From Alphaproteobacteria bacterium (GTDB taxonomy: Bacteria > Pseudomonadota > Alphaproteobacteria > UBA6615), in assembly GCA_011087645.1 (NCBI GenBank), contig JAALLF010000002.1, positions 1 through 64,000 on the forward strand: a stretch of 64,000 nucleotides of DNA, given 5' to 3'. The notes beneath the pieces are model-generated. The model was not told where the DNA came from and searched no databases. It was given only the letters and a program-made list of their open reading frames with translations. Below are positions 1 to 9,428 of this stretch, one piece after another. How positions within the stretch are numbered: the first letter of the stretch is position 1; each line of letters opens with the position of its first letter. The translations under genes were made by a program, and so were the position numbers.

Positions 1-45
1 ACTCCATCTTTGCTTCCAAGATAAAGTGTTGCGTCGACCAGTTGA

Positions 46-2622
46 GATCACCAGGCTATCCTGGGCGACCTGAACCCGGATCAGGCGGTGCAGGTGGTGC
101 GCGCCTTCAGTTATTTCTCCCATCTCGCCAACATCGCCGAAGATCAGCATCACATCCGCCGCATTCGCGCCCATGATATTGCCGGCGACAGGCCGCGGGC
201 CGGCACCATTGCCAATGCGTTGGAGCATATCGGGTCGGCCGGTATTTCCGGTGCGGCGGTCCGGTCGTTCTTTGCGGACGCCCTGATCAGCCCGGTTTTG
301 ACCGCGCACCCCACCGAAGTGCGCCGCAAGAGCACCATGCGCCACGAGATGGAGGTCGCGGCCCAACTCGACAATCGCGAGCGCGGGCACCGGACGCCAG
401 CGGAATTGGCCGCCATCGAGGACCAGCTGCGCCGCTCTGTGCTGACGGTTTGGCAGACCAACCTGCTGCGCCAATCGAAGCTGGCGGTGCGCGACGAGGT
501 GGAAAACGGTCTGTCCTATTACGACTTCACCTTTCTGCGCGAGTTGCCGAAATTCTACGCCGCCTTGGAAGACCGGCTCGACGCGATCGATCCTTCGGAG
601 ACGGCCGCGCCGGTGCCATCTTTCCTGCGCATCGGCAGTTGGATCGGCGGCGACCGGGATGGCAATCCGTTCGTGACCGCCGATGCGCTGCGGCAGACCT
701 TGCGGATGCAATCCGCACGGGTCTTCGCCTTTTATCTTGACGAGCTGCATGAGTTGGGCGGCGAGCTGTCCTTGTCCGCCCGGGTGGTGAACGTGTCCGA
801 CGACTTGCGGGCGCTGGCGGATAAATCGCCGGACACCTCGTCGCATCGCGCGCTTGAACCCTATCGCTTGGCGATCAGCGGTCTCTACGCCCGGTTGGCC
901 GCGACGTCGGTCAAATTTGGCGCCGCGGCCCCGACCCGCCATCCCGTCGGAGAAGCCGAACCTTATACGTCGCCGGCCGAATTTTTGGCTGATTTGCAGG
1001 TCGTTCGGACGTCGTTGGTTGAGAATAAGTCGGCCGCCTTGGCCCACGGTCGGTTGCGCCATCTCGGTCGGGCCGTCGATTGTTTCGGTTTTCATCTCGC
1101 CAGTCTCGATTTACGGCAAAACTCCGCAGTCCATGAAAGCACGATCGCCGAACTGTTCGATGCCGTGGCGCCGGATACCAACTATATGGCGATGAGCGAA
1201 GACCAGCGGGTCGATCTGCTGGTCCGCGAACTGGCCACCGGCCGTGGATTGCTGCGCCCGTCCTGGGATTACGCGACGGAAACGTTGGGCGAACTAGCGG
1301 TGTTCGACGCGGCGGCCGAGGCCCACGCGCTGCATGGTCCCCGCGCGATCCCCACGGCGATCATCTCCAACACCACCGATGTGTCCGACCTGCTGGAGCT
1401 CGCGGTGCTATTCAAGCAGGTGGGTCTGGTCGCGCCTGAGGGGCGCAGCGCGGTCAATATGGTGCCGCTGTTCGAGACCATCGAGGATCTGCGCAACTGT
1501 GTAGCCATCATGGACCGCCTGCTGTCGATCCCGCAGTACCGCGCCTTTGTCGACAGCCTCGGCGGCGTCCAAGAGGTCATGCTGGGTTATTCCGACAGCA
1601 ACAAGGATGGCGGGTTCGTCACCTCGGGCTGGGAGCTCTACAAGGCGGAAATCGGGCTGATCGAATTGTTCGCCCGCCACAAAGTGAAGCTGCGCCTGTT
1701 CCACGGCCGTGGCGGCACGGTGGGCCGCGGCGGTGGGCCCAGCTACGAAGCGATTTTGGCCCAGCCGACCGGCGCGGTGCGGGGGCAAATCCGCGTGACC
1801 GAACAAGGCGAGATCATCTCCAGCAAATATTCCAATCCCGATTTGGGCCGCCGTAATTTAGAGGCCATGACCGCAGCGACCCTGGAGGCAACCCTGCTGC
1901 AGCCCGAACAAAAGGCGCCGAACGCGCGTTTCTTGCAGGTGATGGAGCAACTTTCCGACCATGCCTACGCGGCCTATCGCGGTCTGGTTTACGAGACCGA
2001 CGGGTTCGAGGACTATTTCCAAGCCTCTACGGTGATCAGCGAAATATCCAGCTTGAACATCGGCTCGCGCCCGGCATCGCGCAAACAGTCGGGCAAGATC
2101 GCCGATCTGCGCGCCATTCCCTGGGTGTTTAGCTGGGCCCAATGCCGCTTGATGCTGCCCGGCTGGTACGGGTTCGGCTCGGCGGTGGACCAATGGCTGG
2201 CGCAGAACCCGGACGACGGCTTGGCGCAGTTGCAGGCGATGTACCGGGAGTGGCCGTTTTTCCGCACCCAACTGTCGAATATGGATATGGTTTTGGCCAA
2301 GAGCTCCATCGCCATCGCCTCACGCTACGCGGCCTTGGTTGACGACGAAGAACTGCGGGCGCAAATTTTCGGCCGCATTCGGGCCGAGTGGCGGGCTGCC
2401 ATCGACGCGCTGTTGAAAATCTCCGGCAACGCGAAGTTACTGCAAGGCAATCCGTTGCTCGACCGCTCGATCCAGAACCGCTTTCCCTATCTCGATCCCC
2501 TGAACCATATTCAAGTCGAGCTGTTGAAACAGGTCCGGCAGAACCCCGACGATCCGAAAGTTCTGCGTGGCATCCAGCTCACCATCAACGGAATTTCCGC
2601 CGGGCTGCGCAACAGCGGATAG
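46..2622 (+). CDS. ppc: Phosphoenolpyruvate carboxylase, 5'-truncated
   Basis: Carboxylates phosphoenolpyruvate with bicarbonate to oxaloacetate, an anaplerotic cytosolic enzyme. Visible hallmarks: the LTAHPTE motif with its catalytic His (residue 74 counted from the GTG at 88), GGDRDGNP (about 187-194), YSDSNKDGG (about 500), the glycine-rich [12 protein letters not shown] loop (about 540), and the conserved C-terminus ending in NSG (family: NTG). The reading frame opens only after a TGA at 43-45 and shows PEPC-like sequence from about position 61. The family's first 60-70 residues are absent, and the three forward frames of the first 45 bases look unlike PEPC. The only start codons are internal (GTG at 88), so this is a window/contig-edge artefact or a truly truncated gene. 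The catalytic body is intact. Family identity is certain; integrity of the 5' end is not. Confidence 0.93.
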   Translation, partial: DHQAILGDLNPDQAVQVVRAFSYFSHLANIAEDQHHIRRIRAHDIAGDRPRAGTIANALEHIGSAGISGAAVRSFFADALISPVLTAHPTEVRRKSTMRHEMEVAAQLDNRERGHRTPAELAAIEDQLRRSVLTVWQTNLLRQSKLAVRDEVENGLSYYDFTFLRELPKFYAALEDRLDAIDPSETAAPVPSFLRIGSWIGGDRDGNPFVTADALRQTLRMQSARVFAFYLDELHELGGELSLSARVVNVSDDLRALADKSPDTSSHRALEPYRLAISGLYARLAATSVKFGAAAPTRHPVGEAEPYTSPAEFLADLQVVRTSLVENKSAALAHGRLRHLGRAVDCFGFHLASLDLRQNSAVHESTIAELFDAVAPDTNYMAMSEDQRVDLLVRELATGRGLLRPSWDYATETLGELAVFDAAAEAHALHGPRAIPTAIISNTTDVSDLLELAVLFKQVGLVAPEGRSAVNMVPLFETIEDLRNCVAIMDRLLSIPQYRAFVDSLGGVQEVMLGYSDSNKDGGFVTSGWELYKAEIGLIELFARHKVKLRLFHGRGGTVGRGGGPSYEAILAQPTGAVRGQIRVTEQGEIISSKYSNPDLGRRNLEAMTAATLEATLLQPEQKAPNARFLQVMEQLSDHAYAAYRGLVYETDGFEDYFQASTVISEISSLNIGSRPASRKQSGKIADLRAIPWVFSWAQCRLMLPGWYGFGSAVDQWLAQNPDDGLAQLQAMYREWPFFRTQLSNMDMVLAKSSIAIASRYAALVDDEELRAQIFGRIRAEWRAAIDALLKISGNAKLLQGNPLLDRSIQNRFPYLDPLNHIQVELLKQVRQNPDDPKVLRGIQLTINGISAGLRNSG

Positions 2623-2723
2623 ATGTTGCGAGAGCATTTACCGTTCAGTGGAAACACGCTCCAAGCGAGCCGGACCGCGCAACAGCGCGACGACAGATGG
2701 CACGCAGTCTTGGTTTAACTTGT

Positions 2724-2830
2724 CACCCCCACCCCAACCCTCCCCCCTCAAGGGGGAGGGGGTTAAGGCGGTAGCCGGCACGAAGAACAAAGTCCTCCCC
2801 CCTTGAGGGGGAGGATTTAGGTGGGGGGTC
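2724..2830. repeat. Dispersed GC-rich hairpin repeat, variant B copy 1
   Basis: This intergenic stretch carries C-rich then G-rich palindromic blocks (for example CCCCCCTCAAGGGGGAGGGG), a spacer of about 40 bases, and a second block with a CCCCTTGAGGGG core. A related copy lies at 61356-61459. It resembles the REP-like elements common between alphaproteobacterial genes and may act as a terminator or transcript-end structure for ppc and the converging oxidase gene. No coding potential is credible here. Confidence 0.75.
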
Positions 2831-2868
2831 GGGAGCGAAGCTCCATGCAAATTTGGTTATTGATATTC

Positions 2869-4032
2869 TTACGCTGAAACCGCCGCCATCAGCCGATCGG
2901 GCCCTAGCTGATCGATTGCTGTCACCCCCATCTGTGCCATGTTGGTGGCGATCTGCTGGCTGAGGATATCGATGGTCTTGGCCGCGCCGGCCTCGCCGCC
3001 GGCGACCACCCCATAGACCGCGGCGCGGCCGACAAAGACGAAGGCGGCGCCGAGGCACAGCCCGATGATGATATCGGCGCCGCGCCGCACGCCGCTGTCG
3101 AGCATCAATGTCACCCGGTCGCCGACCGCGGTTTTGATGGCTGGGAAGGCGTCGAGCGTGGCCGGCACCCGGTCGAGCTGGCGGCCACCATGGTTGGAGA
3201 CGATGATGCCCTCGACGCCGAGATCGGCGGCGCGGATGGCGTCGTCGGGATGCAGGATGCCTTTGACGATCAAGGGGCCGTCCCACAGCCGGCGATAGGT
3301 CTCCAGCTCGCGCCAGGTTTGGCCCGATGCCGGTGTCTGGGTCGCCATAAAGTCGAGGACCTGATGGACGTTTGACCCCGGCGGGGCATAGGGCACCCAA
3401 TTGCCCAAATTCGGCGCGCCGCCATTGCGCAGATATTCGTATGTCCAGAAGGGGTGCAGCAGCCCGTCGACGATGCGTCCCGGCGTTATTTTCCGCAAGT
3501 CATGCGAATAGTTGTTGCGCGCGTTGCGCTCGCGCCGGGGGCGGATCGGCACATCTACAGTCAGCACCAGCGCGCCCAGCCCAGCATCGGCGCAGCGGCG
3601 AATCATATCCTCGGTGATCTTGCCATCCCGCGCGGCATAGATCTGGTACCAGGTATGGTCGGGAGCGATGCGCGCGGCGTCCTCGATGGTGTCGTTGCTG
3701 GCGCCCGACATCACATAGGGAATATTCGCCTTTGCCGCCGCGGCGGCCAGGTTCAAATCCGACCCCATGCGGAACAGGCCGGCCGCCCCGGTCGGTGCGA
3801 AGCCGAAGGGTTGCGCCCAGTTGCGGCCGAACAGGGTCGTCGTTTGATCGATGTTAGTGACGTCGTTGAGATAGCGCGGCAGCAAGTTGTAGCGCCCGAA
3901 AGCAGCCTCGTTGCGCGCTAAGGCTGTCTCGCCCTCGACCCCGCCCTCGATGAAGTCGAAGGCGACCTTAGGGGTGCGCCGTTTGGCGATCCGGTACAGA
4001 TCGTCGATATTAACTGCTGTCTCGACACCCAT
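2869..4032 (-). CDS. FMN-dependent alpha-hydroxyacid oxidase/dehydrogenase
   Basis: A 387-residue TIM-barrel flavoprotein of the lactate dehydrogenase (LldD) / glycolate oxidase / mandelate dehydrogenase family, which oxidises an L-2-hydroxy acid to a 2-oxo acid using FMN. Visible: the substrate-binding RRERNARNNY segment, VKGIL (FMN Lys strand), the catalytic-His motif SNHGGRQLD, and the FMN-phosphate region DSGVRRGADI followed by GRAAVYG. Length matches the family. It lies 32 bases downstream of a two-domain VOC protein on the same strand, so the two are probably co-transcribed and may act in one aromatic or hydroxyacid pathway. The exact substrate cannot be read from the sequence; lldD would be a guess. 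Confidence 0.9.
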   Translation of the reverse strand: MGVETAVNIDDLYRIAKRRTPKVAFDFIEGGVEGETALARNEAAFGRYNLLPRYLNDVTNIDQTTTLFGRNWAQPFGFAPTGAAGLFRMGSDLNLAAAAAKANIPYVMSGASNDTIEDAARIAPDHTWYQIYAARDGKITEDMIRRCADAGLGALVLTVDVPIRPRRERNARNNYSHDLRKITPGRIVDGLLHPFWTYEYLRNGGAPNLGNWVPYAPPGSNVHQVLDFMATQTPASGQTWRELETYRRLWDGPLIVKGILHPDDAIRAADLGVEGIIVSNHGGRQLDRVPATLDAFPAIKTAVGDRVTLMLDSGVRRGADIIIGLCLGAAFVFVGRAAVYGVVAGGEAGAAKTIDILSQQIATNMAQMGVTAIDQLGPDRLMAAVSA

Positions 4033-4064
4033 GAACGACGCCCTGTCTTAAGCCACGCGTTGCC

Positions 4065-5336
4065 TTAGGCGACGTCGCTGACCAGCCCCTCGGCTTCGAG
4101 ATGACCGTTGGCGAGCAGTTGTTCGCGCGCGCGTTGCTTCCAGTCGGCGCGCATCATGAAGCCGGGCGTTTCGCGGACATGATTTTCCGCCCAATCGAGC
4201 AGCGTTTCGTCGTCCCACGACAGATCCAACGGCGCGCCATGGGGCGCCGGCACGTACCACACCGATTCGACCGCCAGCTCGACCACATTGCCCTCCGGGT
4301 CGGGGAAGTAGATCGAGAAGGAATTGCCATGACATGTGTTGCGCAGCTTGCCGATGGCCGGATGGGCCTCGAGCTCGCGCTCCATGCGGCGCAACTCGTC
4401 GAGGGACAGAATACGCAAACTAAGCTGGTTGACGCTGGTCGGCGCGTCCATGTCGCGGCCGGATACCAGGATCACCTGATGGTGCTCGCCGGGATCGCGG
4501 CTGAGATAGGCATATTCGCGTGCGGGCTCGCTGCCGATCGCCGGCATGTTGCCCCGGTCGGTCACTGCATAGCCCAGGACGGAATCGTAGAATTCGATCA
4601 TCATGTCCATGTCGGCGACCTTGAAGCCGCAATGGGATTGGGCGATCTGCGGCGGCGCCACAGCGTTTTCCGCCGGCTGCACCAGGATGCGGTTGGGATC
4701 GTAGGGGCGCTCGAAATCGGGTGTTGCGTTGCCGGTCTCCGGTCCCTCGTCGGTCAGGCGGTTTTCGGCGCGGAACTGCGCCTCTTTCTCGGCCCGCCAG
4801 GCAGCCCGCGACATGGCGCCTGGCGTTGCCTCGGAGCGCTCTTCGGTGGCGGCGCGAATGGCGTCGTCGCTGGCGGAAAGATCGAGCGGCCAGGCCGCCG
4901 GCTGCGGCACATAATGCCCGGTCTCGACGGAAACGGCGCAGCGGTTGCCCTCCGGATCGCGGAAATACAGCGTCCAGGAGATGCCGTGGTCGATGGCGAC
5001 CACATCGCTGACCTCGGCCTCGGCGTCGACCGCCGCCTTGGTCTGGCGCAACGCGTCGAGGTCGGGCGCCTTGAAGCCGGTCTCGCCGACGGTCGGCGCG
5101 AATTCCGACGACCGGCCGCCGGCCAGCACGAACTGATGATGCTCGCGCGGCCGCCGGGTCATGAAGATGATGCGGTCGGTGTCCTTGTTGATCATCCCGT
5201 GGTCGCTGATGCAGAACCCCAAGACGCGGGTATAGAAGTCCTCCAGCTTGTTCGCATCGTCGCAATTGATGCCGAAATGGCTGAACATCACCGCCGGCGG
5301 GATCACTTCGACGTCAACGGATGTCTCAACAGACAT
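4065..5336 (-). CDS. Tandem VOC-domain (glyoxalase/extradiol dioxygenase-like) protein
   Basis: A 423-residue protein with two vicinal-oxygen-chelate modules in tandem (about residues 15-140 and 220-350). Each carries the spaced metal ligands of the fold: SHFGIN / HHQFVL / VSVETG in the first and SHCGFK / HHQVILV / LAVES in the second. Such proteins are divalent-metal enzymes: extradiol ring-cleaving dioxygenases, glyoxalase-like or isomerase enzymes. The ATG at 5336 was chosen because GGAGGAAGG lies immediately upstream; an ATG eight codons earlier has no comparable ribosome-binding site. It is probably co-transcribed with the downstream FMN oxidase. The second His-His-Glu set looks as complete as the first, so both domains could be catalytic. 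Confidence 0.85.
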   Translation of the reverse strand: MSVETSVDVEVIPPAVMFSHFGINCDDANKLEDFYTRVLGFCISDHGMINKDTDRIIFMTRRPREHHQFVLAGGRSSEFAPTVGETGFKAPDLDALRQTKAAVDAEAEVSDVVAIDHGISWTLYFRDPEGNRCAVSVETGHYVPQPAAWPLDLSASDDAIRAATEERSEATPGAMSRAAWRAEKEAQFRAENRLTDEGPETGNATPDFERPYDPNRILVQPAENAVAPPQIAQSHCGFKVADMDMMIEFYDSVLGYAVTDRGNMPAIGSEPAREYAYLSRDPGEHHQVILVSGRDMDAPTSVNQLSLRILSLDELRRMERELEAHPAIGKLRNTCHGNSFSIYFPDPEGNVVELAVESVWYVPAPHGAPLDLSWDDETLLDWAENHVRETPGFMMRADWKQRAREQLLANGHLEAEGLVSDVA

Positions 5337-5574
5337 GGCCTTCCTCCGATATTCATCCATAAAATTGAGGAACCGAATGTGAATGCTGCCGGATTCTCCC
5401 GACGCGGAGCGCTCACAGCGGTTTGAACGTGACCCAAAGACCGCGGCGAGGCAAGAGCCGCAGATGGCGGGCGGCGGAAATTATCGTTAATCGAGGGTTA
5501 GGACGAAAGCGCCAGTCTAGTGTCGCAGTTGATCATTTGGGCTAGCCTAAAGGGCTCACCTGTGGTCAGTTGAG

Positions 5575-5588
5575 AAATATCGATATTT
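5575..5588. promoter_or_regulatory. AT-rich 14-bp perfect palindrome upstream of CNNM-like gene
   Basis: AAATATCGATATTT is a perfect palindrome 29 bases before the start codon at 5618, in an AT-rich patch of an otherwise GC-rich gap (5337-5617). A TTGAGA hexamer just overlaps its left side. It may be an operator or promoter element for the downstream gene. The remainder of the 281-base gap shows no gene. Confidence 0.4.
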
Positions 5589-5617
5589 TGTATTTTTGCG
5601 GGGAACAATAAAAAATC

Positions 5618-6979
5618 ATGGAAAGTGCAACAGCTAATTTAGTTGTAGCTTTTTTACTTTTGGTCGCGAACGGGTTTTATGTCGCCGCCGAATTTGCCCT
5701 GGTTAAGGCCAAAGGGTTTCGTCTCGAAAGCGCCGCGGACGCCGGCAGCAGCGCGGCGCGTCGTACGGTTCATATGCAAAAGTATATTGAGCCGTATCTC
5801 GCTGCCTGTCAGCTCGGCATTACCATGGCCTCGTTGGGGCTCGGCTGGGTCGGTGAACCGACAGTTGCGGCGCTGCTAGAGCCGGTGCTGGTACCACTGG
5901 GCTGGAGCGAAGAGACCGTCCATTCCGTGGCTTTCCTGGTGGGCTTTCTGGTGTTCTCGTCGCTGCATATCGTAGTTGGCGAGCAGGTGCCAAAAACATT
6001 AGCCATCCGAAAAGCCGAGGCGATGTCCCTGGCGATCGCTTATCCCTTGCAGGTTTCCTATTGGATTTTCTTTCCGCTGACCTGGGTCCTCAACAAATGT
6101 TCGCGGGGGATTCTAAAGCTCCTCGGTATCTCCGAAGGGGGTCATGACGATGTTTTGTCCGATGATGAAATACGCACCCTGGTCGATGTCTCGACCGAGT
6201 TTGGCGAGATGCACGTCGACACGGCGGAAATGATCCACAATGTGTTCCAGTTCGATGAACGCTCAGTGGCGCGGGTGATGATCCCGCGCATCGAATCCAA
6301 TGTGTTGCGCCTGGACGCGTCAGTTGAAACCAACTTACAGGTCATGCGTGAGCGCGGCCATTCGCGCTACCCGGTGGTCGAAGGGAAAAACGAGGATTTA
6401 CTGGGTATCGTCCTGATGGTCGATTTGACTCGCGCGATATTGACCGGTGAGGAAGAACCGTGGTCGGATCTTAGCAATTATCTGCGCGAACCCCTGGTCG
6501 TGCCCGAGACCCAGAAGGTGTCGCGGCTGTTCGACATGATGCGCACCGAGCGCGCTCATATGGCGTGCATCATCGACGAATATGGCACCTTTGTCGGCAT
6601 CGTCACGTTGGAGGATTTGCTGGAAGAGATCGTCGGCGAGATCGCCGACGAGACCGATGTCTCCGAACAGGTGTTCCCGGTCCAGGAAGTAGACGATCAC
6701 TGGATCGCCCACGGTCTGGCGTCGCTGGCAGATATTGAACGGCTGACCGGTTTTGCCGTGCCGGCGTCCTATAAGGCCAATACGGTTTCCGGGCTCTTGA
6801 TGCGGAAATTGCGGCGCATTCCCGAACCGGGCGATTTCGTCGAGGATCGGCAATATTGCTTCACGGTCGAGGAAATGAAGGGCCGCCGCGCCCAGCGCGT
6901 GCGTATCGAACGCAGCATCGATCTAATCGACCCGGCGGACGAGGCAAAGATAGCGGAGAAAATCGCCGCCGGCGGCTAA
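5618..6979 (+). CDS. HlyC/CorC-type (CNNM family) membrane protein with CBS pair
   Basis: A 453-residue inner-membrane protein with three domains in order: an N-terminal DUF21/CNNM transmembrane domain (residues about 1-190, four hydrophobic stretches, with the GEQVPKTLAI motif), a tandem CBS pair (about 205-340) including MIPRIE and the YGTFVGIVTLEDLLEEIVGEI signature, and a C-terminal CorC_HlyC domain (about 350-440). Family members are proposed Mg2+/Co2+ transporters or transport regulators, with the CBS pair sensing nucleotide; 'hemolysin' is a historical misnomer. The start is preceded by GGGGAA about 12 bases upstream. The lipid-kinase gene follows 41 bases later. Confidence 0.92.
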   Translation: MESATANLVVAFLLLVANGFYVAAEFALVKAKGFRLESAADAGSSAARRTVHMQKYIEPYLAACQLGITMASLGLGWVGEPTVAALLEPVLVPLGWSEETVHSVAFLVGFLVFSSLHIVVGEQVPKTLAIRKAEAMSLAIAYPLQVSYWIFFPLTWVLNKCSRGILKLLGISEGGHDDVLSDDEIRTLVDVSTEFGEMHVDTAEMIHNVFQFDERSVARVMIPRIESNVLRLDASVETNLQVMRERGHSRYPVVEGKNEDLLGIVLMVDLTRAILTGEEEPWSDLSNYLREPLVVPETQKVSRLFDMMRTERAHMACIIDEYGTFVGIVTLEDLLEEIVGEIADETDVSEQVFPVQEVDDHWIAHGLASLADIERLTGFAVPASYKANTVSGLLMRKLRRIPEPGDFVEDRQYCFTVEEMKGRRAQRVRIERSIDLIDPADEAKIAEKIAAGG

Positions 6980-7020
6980 GCTAGGGTCGCTCTAAATTCG
7001 AGATCGAGCCGGGGAAGGGC

Positions 7021-7920
7021 ATGAGCGATATTTGCGTGGTGTTCAATCCGACGGCCGGCGCCCGCCGGCGCCGGCGTTTGCACGAGGTATTGGCGAGCCT
7101 CACGGCGCGCAAAATCCCATTCTACATTAAAGAAACCCGCGCGGCCGGCGATGCGCGCCGCATTGCCGCCGAACTGCCCGAGACCACCGGTGCGGTCGTG
7201 GTCGCCGGCGGGGACGGCACCATCAACGAGGTGTTGAACGGGCTCGCCGCCGGCAAGGCTGACAGTAGGGCCCTGCCGGAGTTGGCCTTGGTTCCCATGG
7301 GAACGGCGAACGTGCTGGCCGCGGAAATCGGCCTCACCGACCTGTCGTCGGAGAACATCGCCCGGACCATCGTCGGGGGACAGCGGCGCGATGTGTATCT
7401 CGGCCGCGCGGCGGATCACTATTTTGCGCAGATGTGCGGCGTCGGTTTCGACGCCCATGTGGTCGCCAATGTGGATCTAAAACTGAAACGCCGCCTCAAG
7501 AAACTGGCCTATGTCCTGTCGTCCCTCATCCAGATTTGGCGCTACGTGCCGCGCCACTACACGGTCACCATCGACGGTCAGGCCCATGACGCGGCCTCGG
7601 TGATCGTCGCCAACGGCCATTATTACGCCGGCCGCTTTAGCTGCGCGCCGCAGGCGCGCATCGACGAGTCGCGGCTCTATGTGTGTCTGTTCCGCCGGGC
7701 CGGCCGCCGCCACGTGATCCGCTATGCCTGGGGTTTGCTCAGCGGGCGGCTTCGCCATTTTCCCGATGTCCAGGTGGTGCCGGCGGAAAAAGTCGTGATC
7801 GAAAACACCATACCGAGCGACCGGGGCGAACCGGTGCAGGGCGACGGCGATATTATCGCCGTCCTGCCGGCCACCATCGCCGCCGGCGCGGCGCGGCTGA
7901 CTATGCGGTGTCCGGCTTAA
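7021..7920 (+). CDS. Diacylglycerol kinase-like lipid kinase
   Basis: A 299-residue soluble lipid kinase of the DagK_cat/YegS/BmrU family, phosphorylating diacylglycerol or a related lipid with ATP. Visible: the N-terminal VVFNPTAGARRRRR loop, the nucleotide-binding GGDGTINEVLNGLA motif (about residues 63-76), and PMGTANVLAAEIGL, which matches the family's P-G-T-x-N signature. A C-terminal beta-sandwich contributes GEPVQGDGD near the end. Length is typical (about 290-310). It stands between the CNNM-like gene and an MBL-fold gene that begins 17 bases later, so these three genes may be one transcript. The substrate is unassigned. Confidence 0.9.
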   Translation: MSDICVVFNPTAGARRRRRLHEVLASLTARKIPFYIKETRAAGDARRIAAELPETTGAVVVAGGDGTINEVLNGLAAGKADSRALPELALVPMGTANVLAAEIGLTDLSSENIARTIVGGQRRDVYLGRAADHYFAQMCGVGFDAHVVANVDLKLKRRLKKLAYVLSSLIQIWRYVPRHYTVTIDGQAHDAASVIVANGHYYAGRFSCAPQARIDESRLYVCLFRRAGRRHVIRYAWGLLSGRLRHFPDVQVVPAEKVVIENTIPSDRGEPVQGDGDIIAVLPATIAAGAARLTMRCPA

Positions 7921-7937
7921 AGTAAGAGGGGTGAAAC

Positions 7938-9344
7938 ATGGTTGATATCTTCTATGTCGCGGAACCTAGTTCCTGGCTGTTCAAGAAAGTCGGCCAAAAG
8001 GTCGGCGCGTCGGGCGCCCGCCAGCTTCTCTTGGGTGCGCGTTTGCATGTGGATCCGGCGACCGAGACACCCGATGGATGGGTAACAGCCTCAACCGTTC
8101 CCGACGACGATAACGTAACCCGCTCGGGTTTTATCGAGCTGTCCCGGCTCTCGTCCCGGCAGCAGCTAAAGATTTTTTACACCGATGTTGGCCAGGGCGA
8201 CGGTACGCTGATCGAAGCCGAAGGGGCGATCGTCATCATCGACGGCGGACCCAATAGCGGTTTTGCCAACCGGTTGAAGAAACGCCTGGCCAGCTTGCGC
8301 CGGGCCGATCAGGCTATCGGCGAAGCCCCGCGCGGTTCCCTGCACATCAACGCCATTGTCATCAGCCATTTCGATTTCGACCATTACAATGGTCTGACCA
8401 GCGTTCTGAACAATAGCGACTACACGTTCGGCACGATCTATCACAACGGTCTGCCGCGCTATGGCGAAGATGTCGATAAGGACCTTAACCTGGGAACCTT
8501 GTCGCCGCTGCCCGATACCAGCCAAGCCATCAGCACCGACTTGCGCGGCCTCCAAAGCGCCCAAAAACTGTTGGATGATGACCTGCTGCTGACCGAAAGC
8601 AACAAGGTGAACATGTTCGGCAAATTTTTACAGGCCGCGATCGACGCTTCGGACCAAGGCCGGTTGGCCGGTTTCGAATTGCTCAAAAAGCGGCAGACCG
8701 GCGGCGCGCCGATGATACTGCCGGGCACCGGCGATGATCTCGAATTTGAGGTCCTCGCGCCGCTCACCACGACGGAAGGCGGCGCTATTAAACTGCAAGC
8801 GTTTCCCGACCCTCATGATGTGAGCGCCAGCAATCCTCATCCGACGCCGTCTGATTCCCATACCATCAACGGCAATAGTATCGTGCTACGCCTGACCTAC
8901 GGTGCCACCACCTTCCTGTTCGGCGGTGATCTCAACCAACCGGCGCAAAAATATCTCGCCGCGCGGTACGGTGGGCTAGGGCGCTTCGCCGCCGATGTAA
9001 ACAAGGCCTGCCACCACGGCTCGTCAGACTTCGATATCGACTATGTAAAGGCGGTCAATCCTTTGGCGACGGTCTTTTCCTCCGGTGACAACGGGTCCTA
9101 CGATCACCCGCTACCCGACGCCATCGGGACCGCGGCAAAACACAGTCGGGGCGAGTTTCCGCTGATCTTCTCGACCGAGCTTGCCCGCGAGACCGGCAGC
9201 AAAGTCAAATTCGGCCATATCAACGCCCGCTCCAACGGCACGGTTATTGTGATGGCGCAGAAAAAAGAGAAACCGTCCGCGTCGAAGACCTGGTACCCGT
9301 TCGAACTTCCGTACAGCGGACCATTCCCCGATCACCATGATTGA
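7938..9344 (+). CDS. ComEC/Rec2-like metallo-beta-lactamase-fold hydrolase
   Basis: A 468-residue cytosolic-looking protein without signal peptide or membrane spans. From about residue 78 it shows the ComEC C-terminal type of MBL domain: DVGQGDGTLIE, IVIIDGGPN, the metal motif SHFDFDHYNG, FLFGGDLN and CHHGSSDFD. The first 75 residues form a separate N-terminal region without a recognised motif. An insertion of about 120 residues (roughly 165-290) separates the metal-site strands, making the protein longer than a bare MBL domain. Such stand-alone ComEC-MBL proteins are often annotated as hydrolases of unknown substrate; DNase or phosphodiesterase activity is possible. It starts 17 bases after the lipid kinase, preceded by AGAGGGG. 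Confidence 0.85.
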   Translation: MVDIFYVAEPSSWLFKKVGQKVGASGARQLLLGARLHVDPATETPDGWVTASTVPDDDNVTRSGFIELSRLSSRQQLKIFYTDVGQGDGTLIEAEGAIVIIDGGPNSGFANRLKKRLASLRRADQAIGEAPRGSLHINAIVISHFDFDHYNGLTSVLNNSDYTFGTIYHNGLPRYGEDVDKDLNLGTLSPLPDTSQAISTDLRGLQSAQKLLDDDLLLTESNKVNMFGKFLQAAIDASDQGRLAGFELLKKRQTGGAPMILPGTGDDLEFEVLAPLTTTEGGAIKLQAFPDPHDVSASNPHPTPSDSHTINGNSIVLRLTYGATTFLFGGDLNQPAQKYLAARYGGLGRFAADVNKACHHGSSDFDIDYVKAVNPLATVFSSGDNGSYDHPLPDAIGTAAKHSRGEFPLIFSTELARETGSKVKFGHINARSNGTVIVMAQKKEKPSASKTWYPFELPYSGPFPDHHD

Positions 9345-9428
9345 CCAGCCCTAGCCCAGCGCCGTGCAAAGATTGATTTCGACATGCCGGCGACGCCCGA
9401 GAAGGTTTGGCGGGCGCTGTCACGCTGA
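9345..9428 (+). pseudogene. Possible remnant of an SRPBCC/AHSA1-type gene N-terminus
   Basis: Directly after the MBL gene's stop, an open frame reads KIDFDMPATPEKVWRALSR before a TGA at 9426. The pattern (hydrophobic strand, then PATPEKVWRAL) is that of the first strand and helix of SRPBCC/activator-of-Hsp90-ATPase-like domains, which normally run about 140 residues. Here it stops after the first helix and runs into the 3' end of the opposing glycosyltransferase gene. It is most simply a decayed, truncated gene. The match is short and made by eye. Confidence 0.35.

Noticed and set aside
4101..5426. A 441-codon open frame antisense to the VOC gene.
   Set aside because: Same frame-shadow effect; the minus-strand protein has two clear VOC domains and a strong ribosome-binding site.
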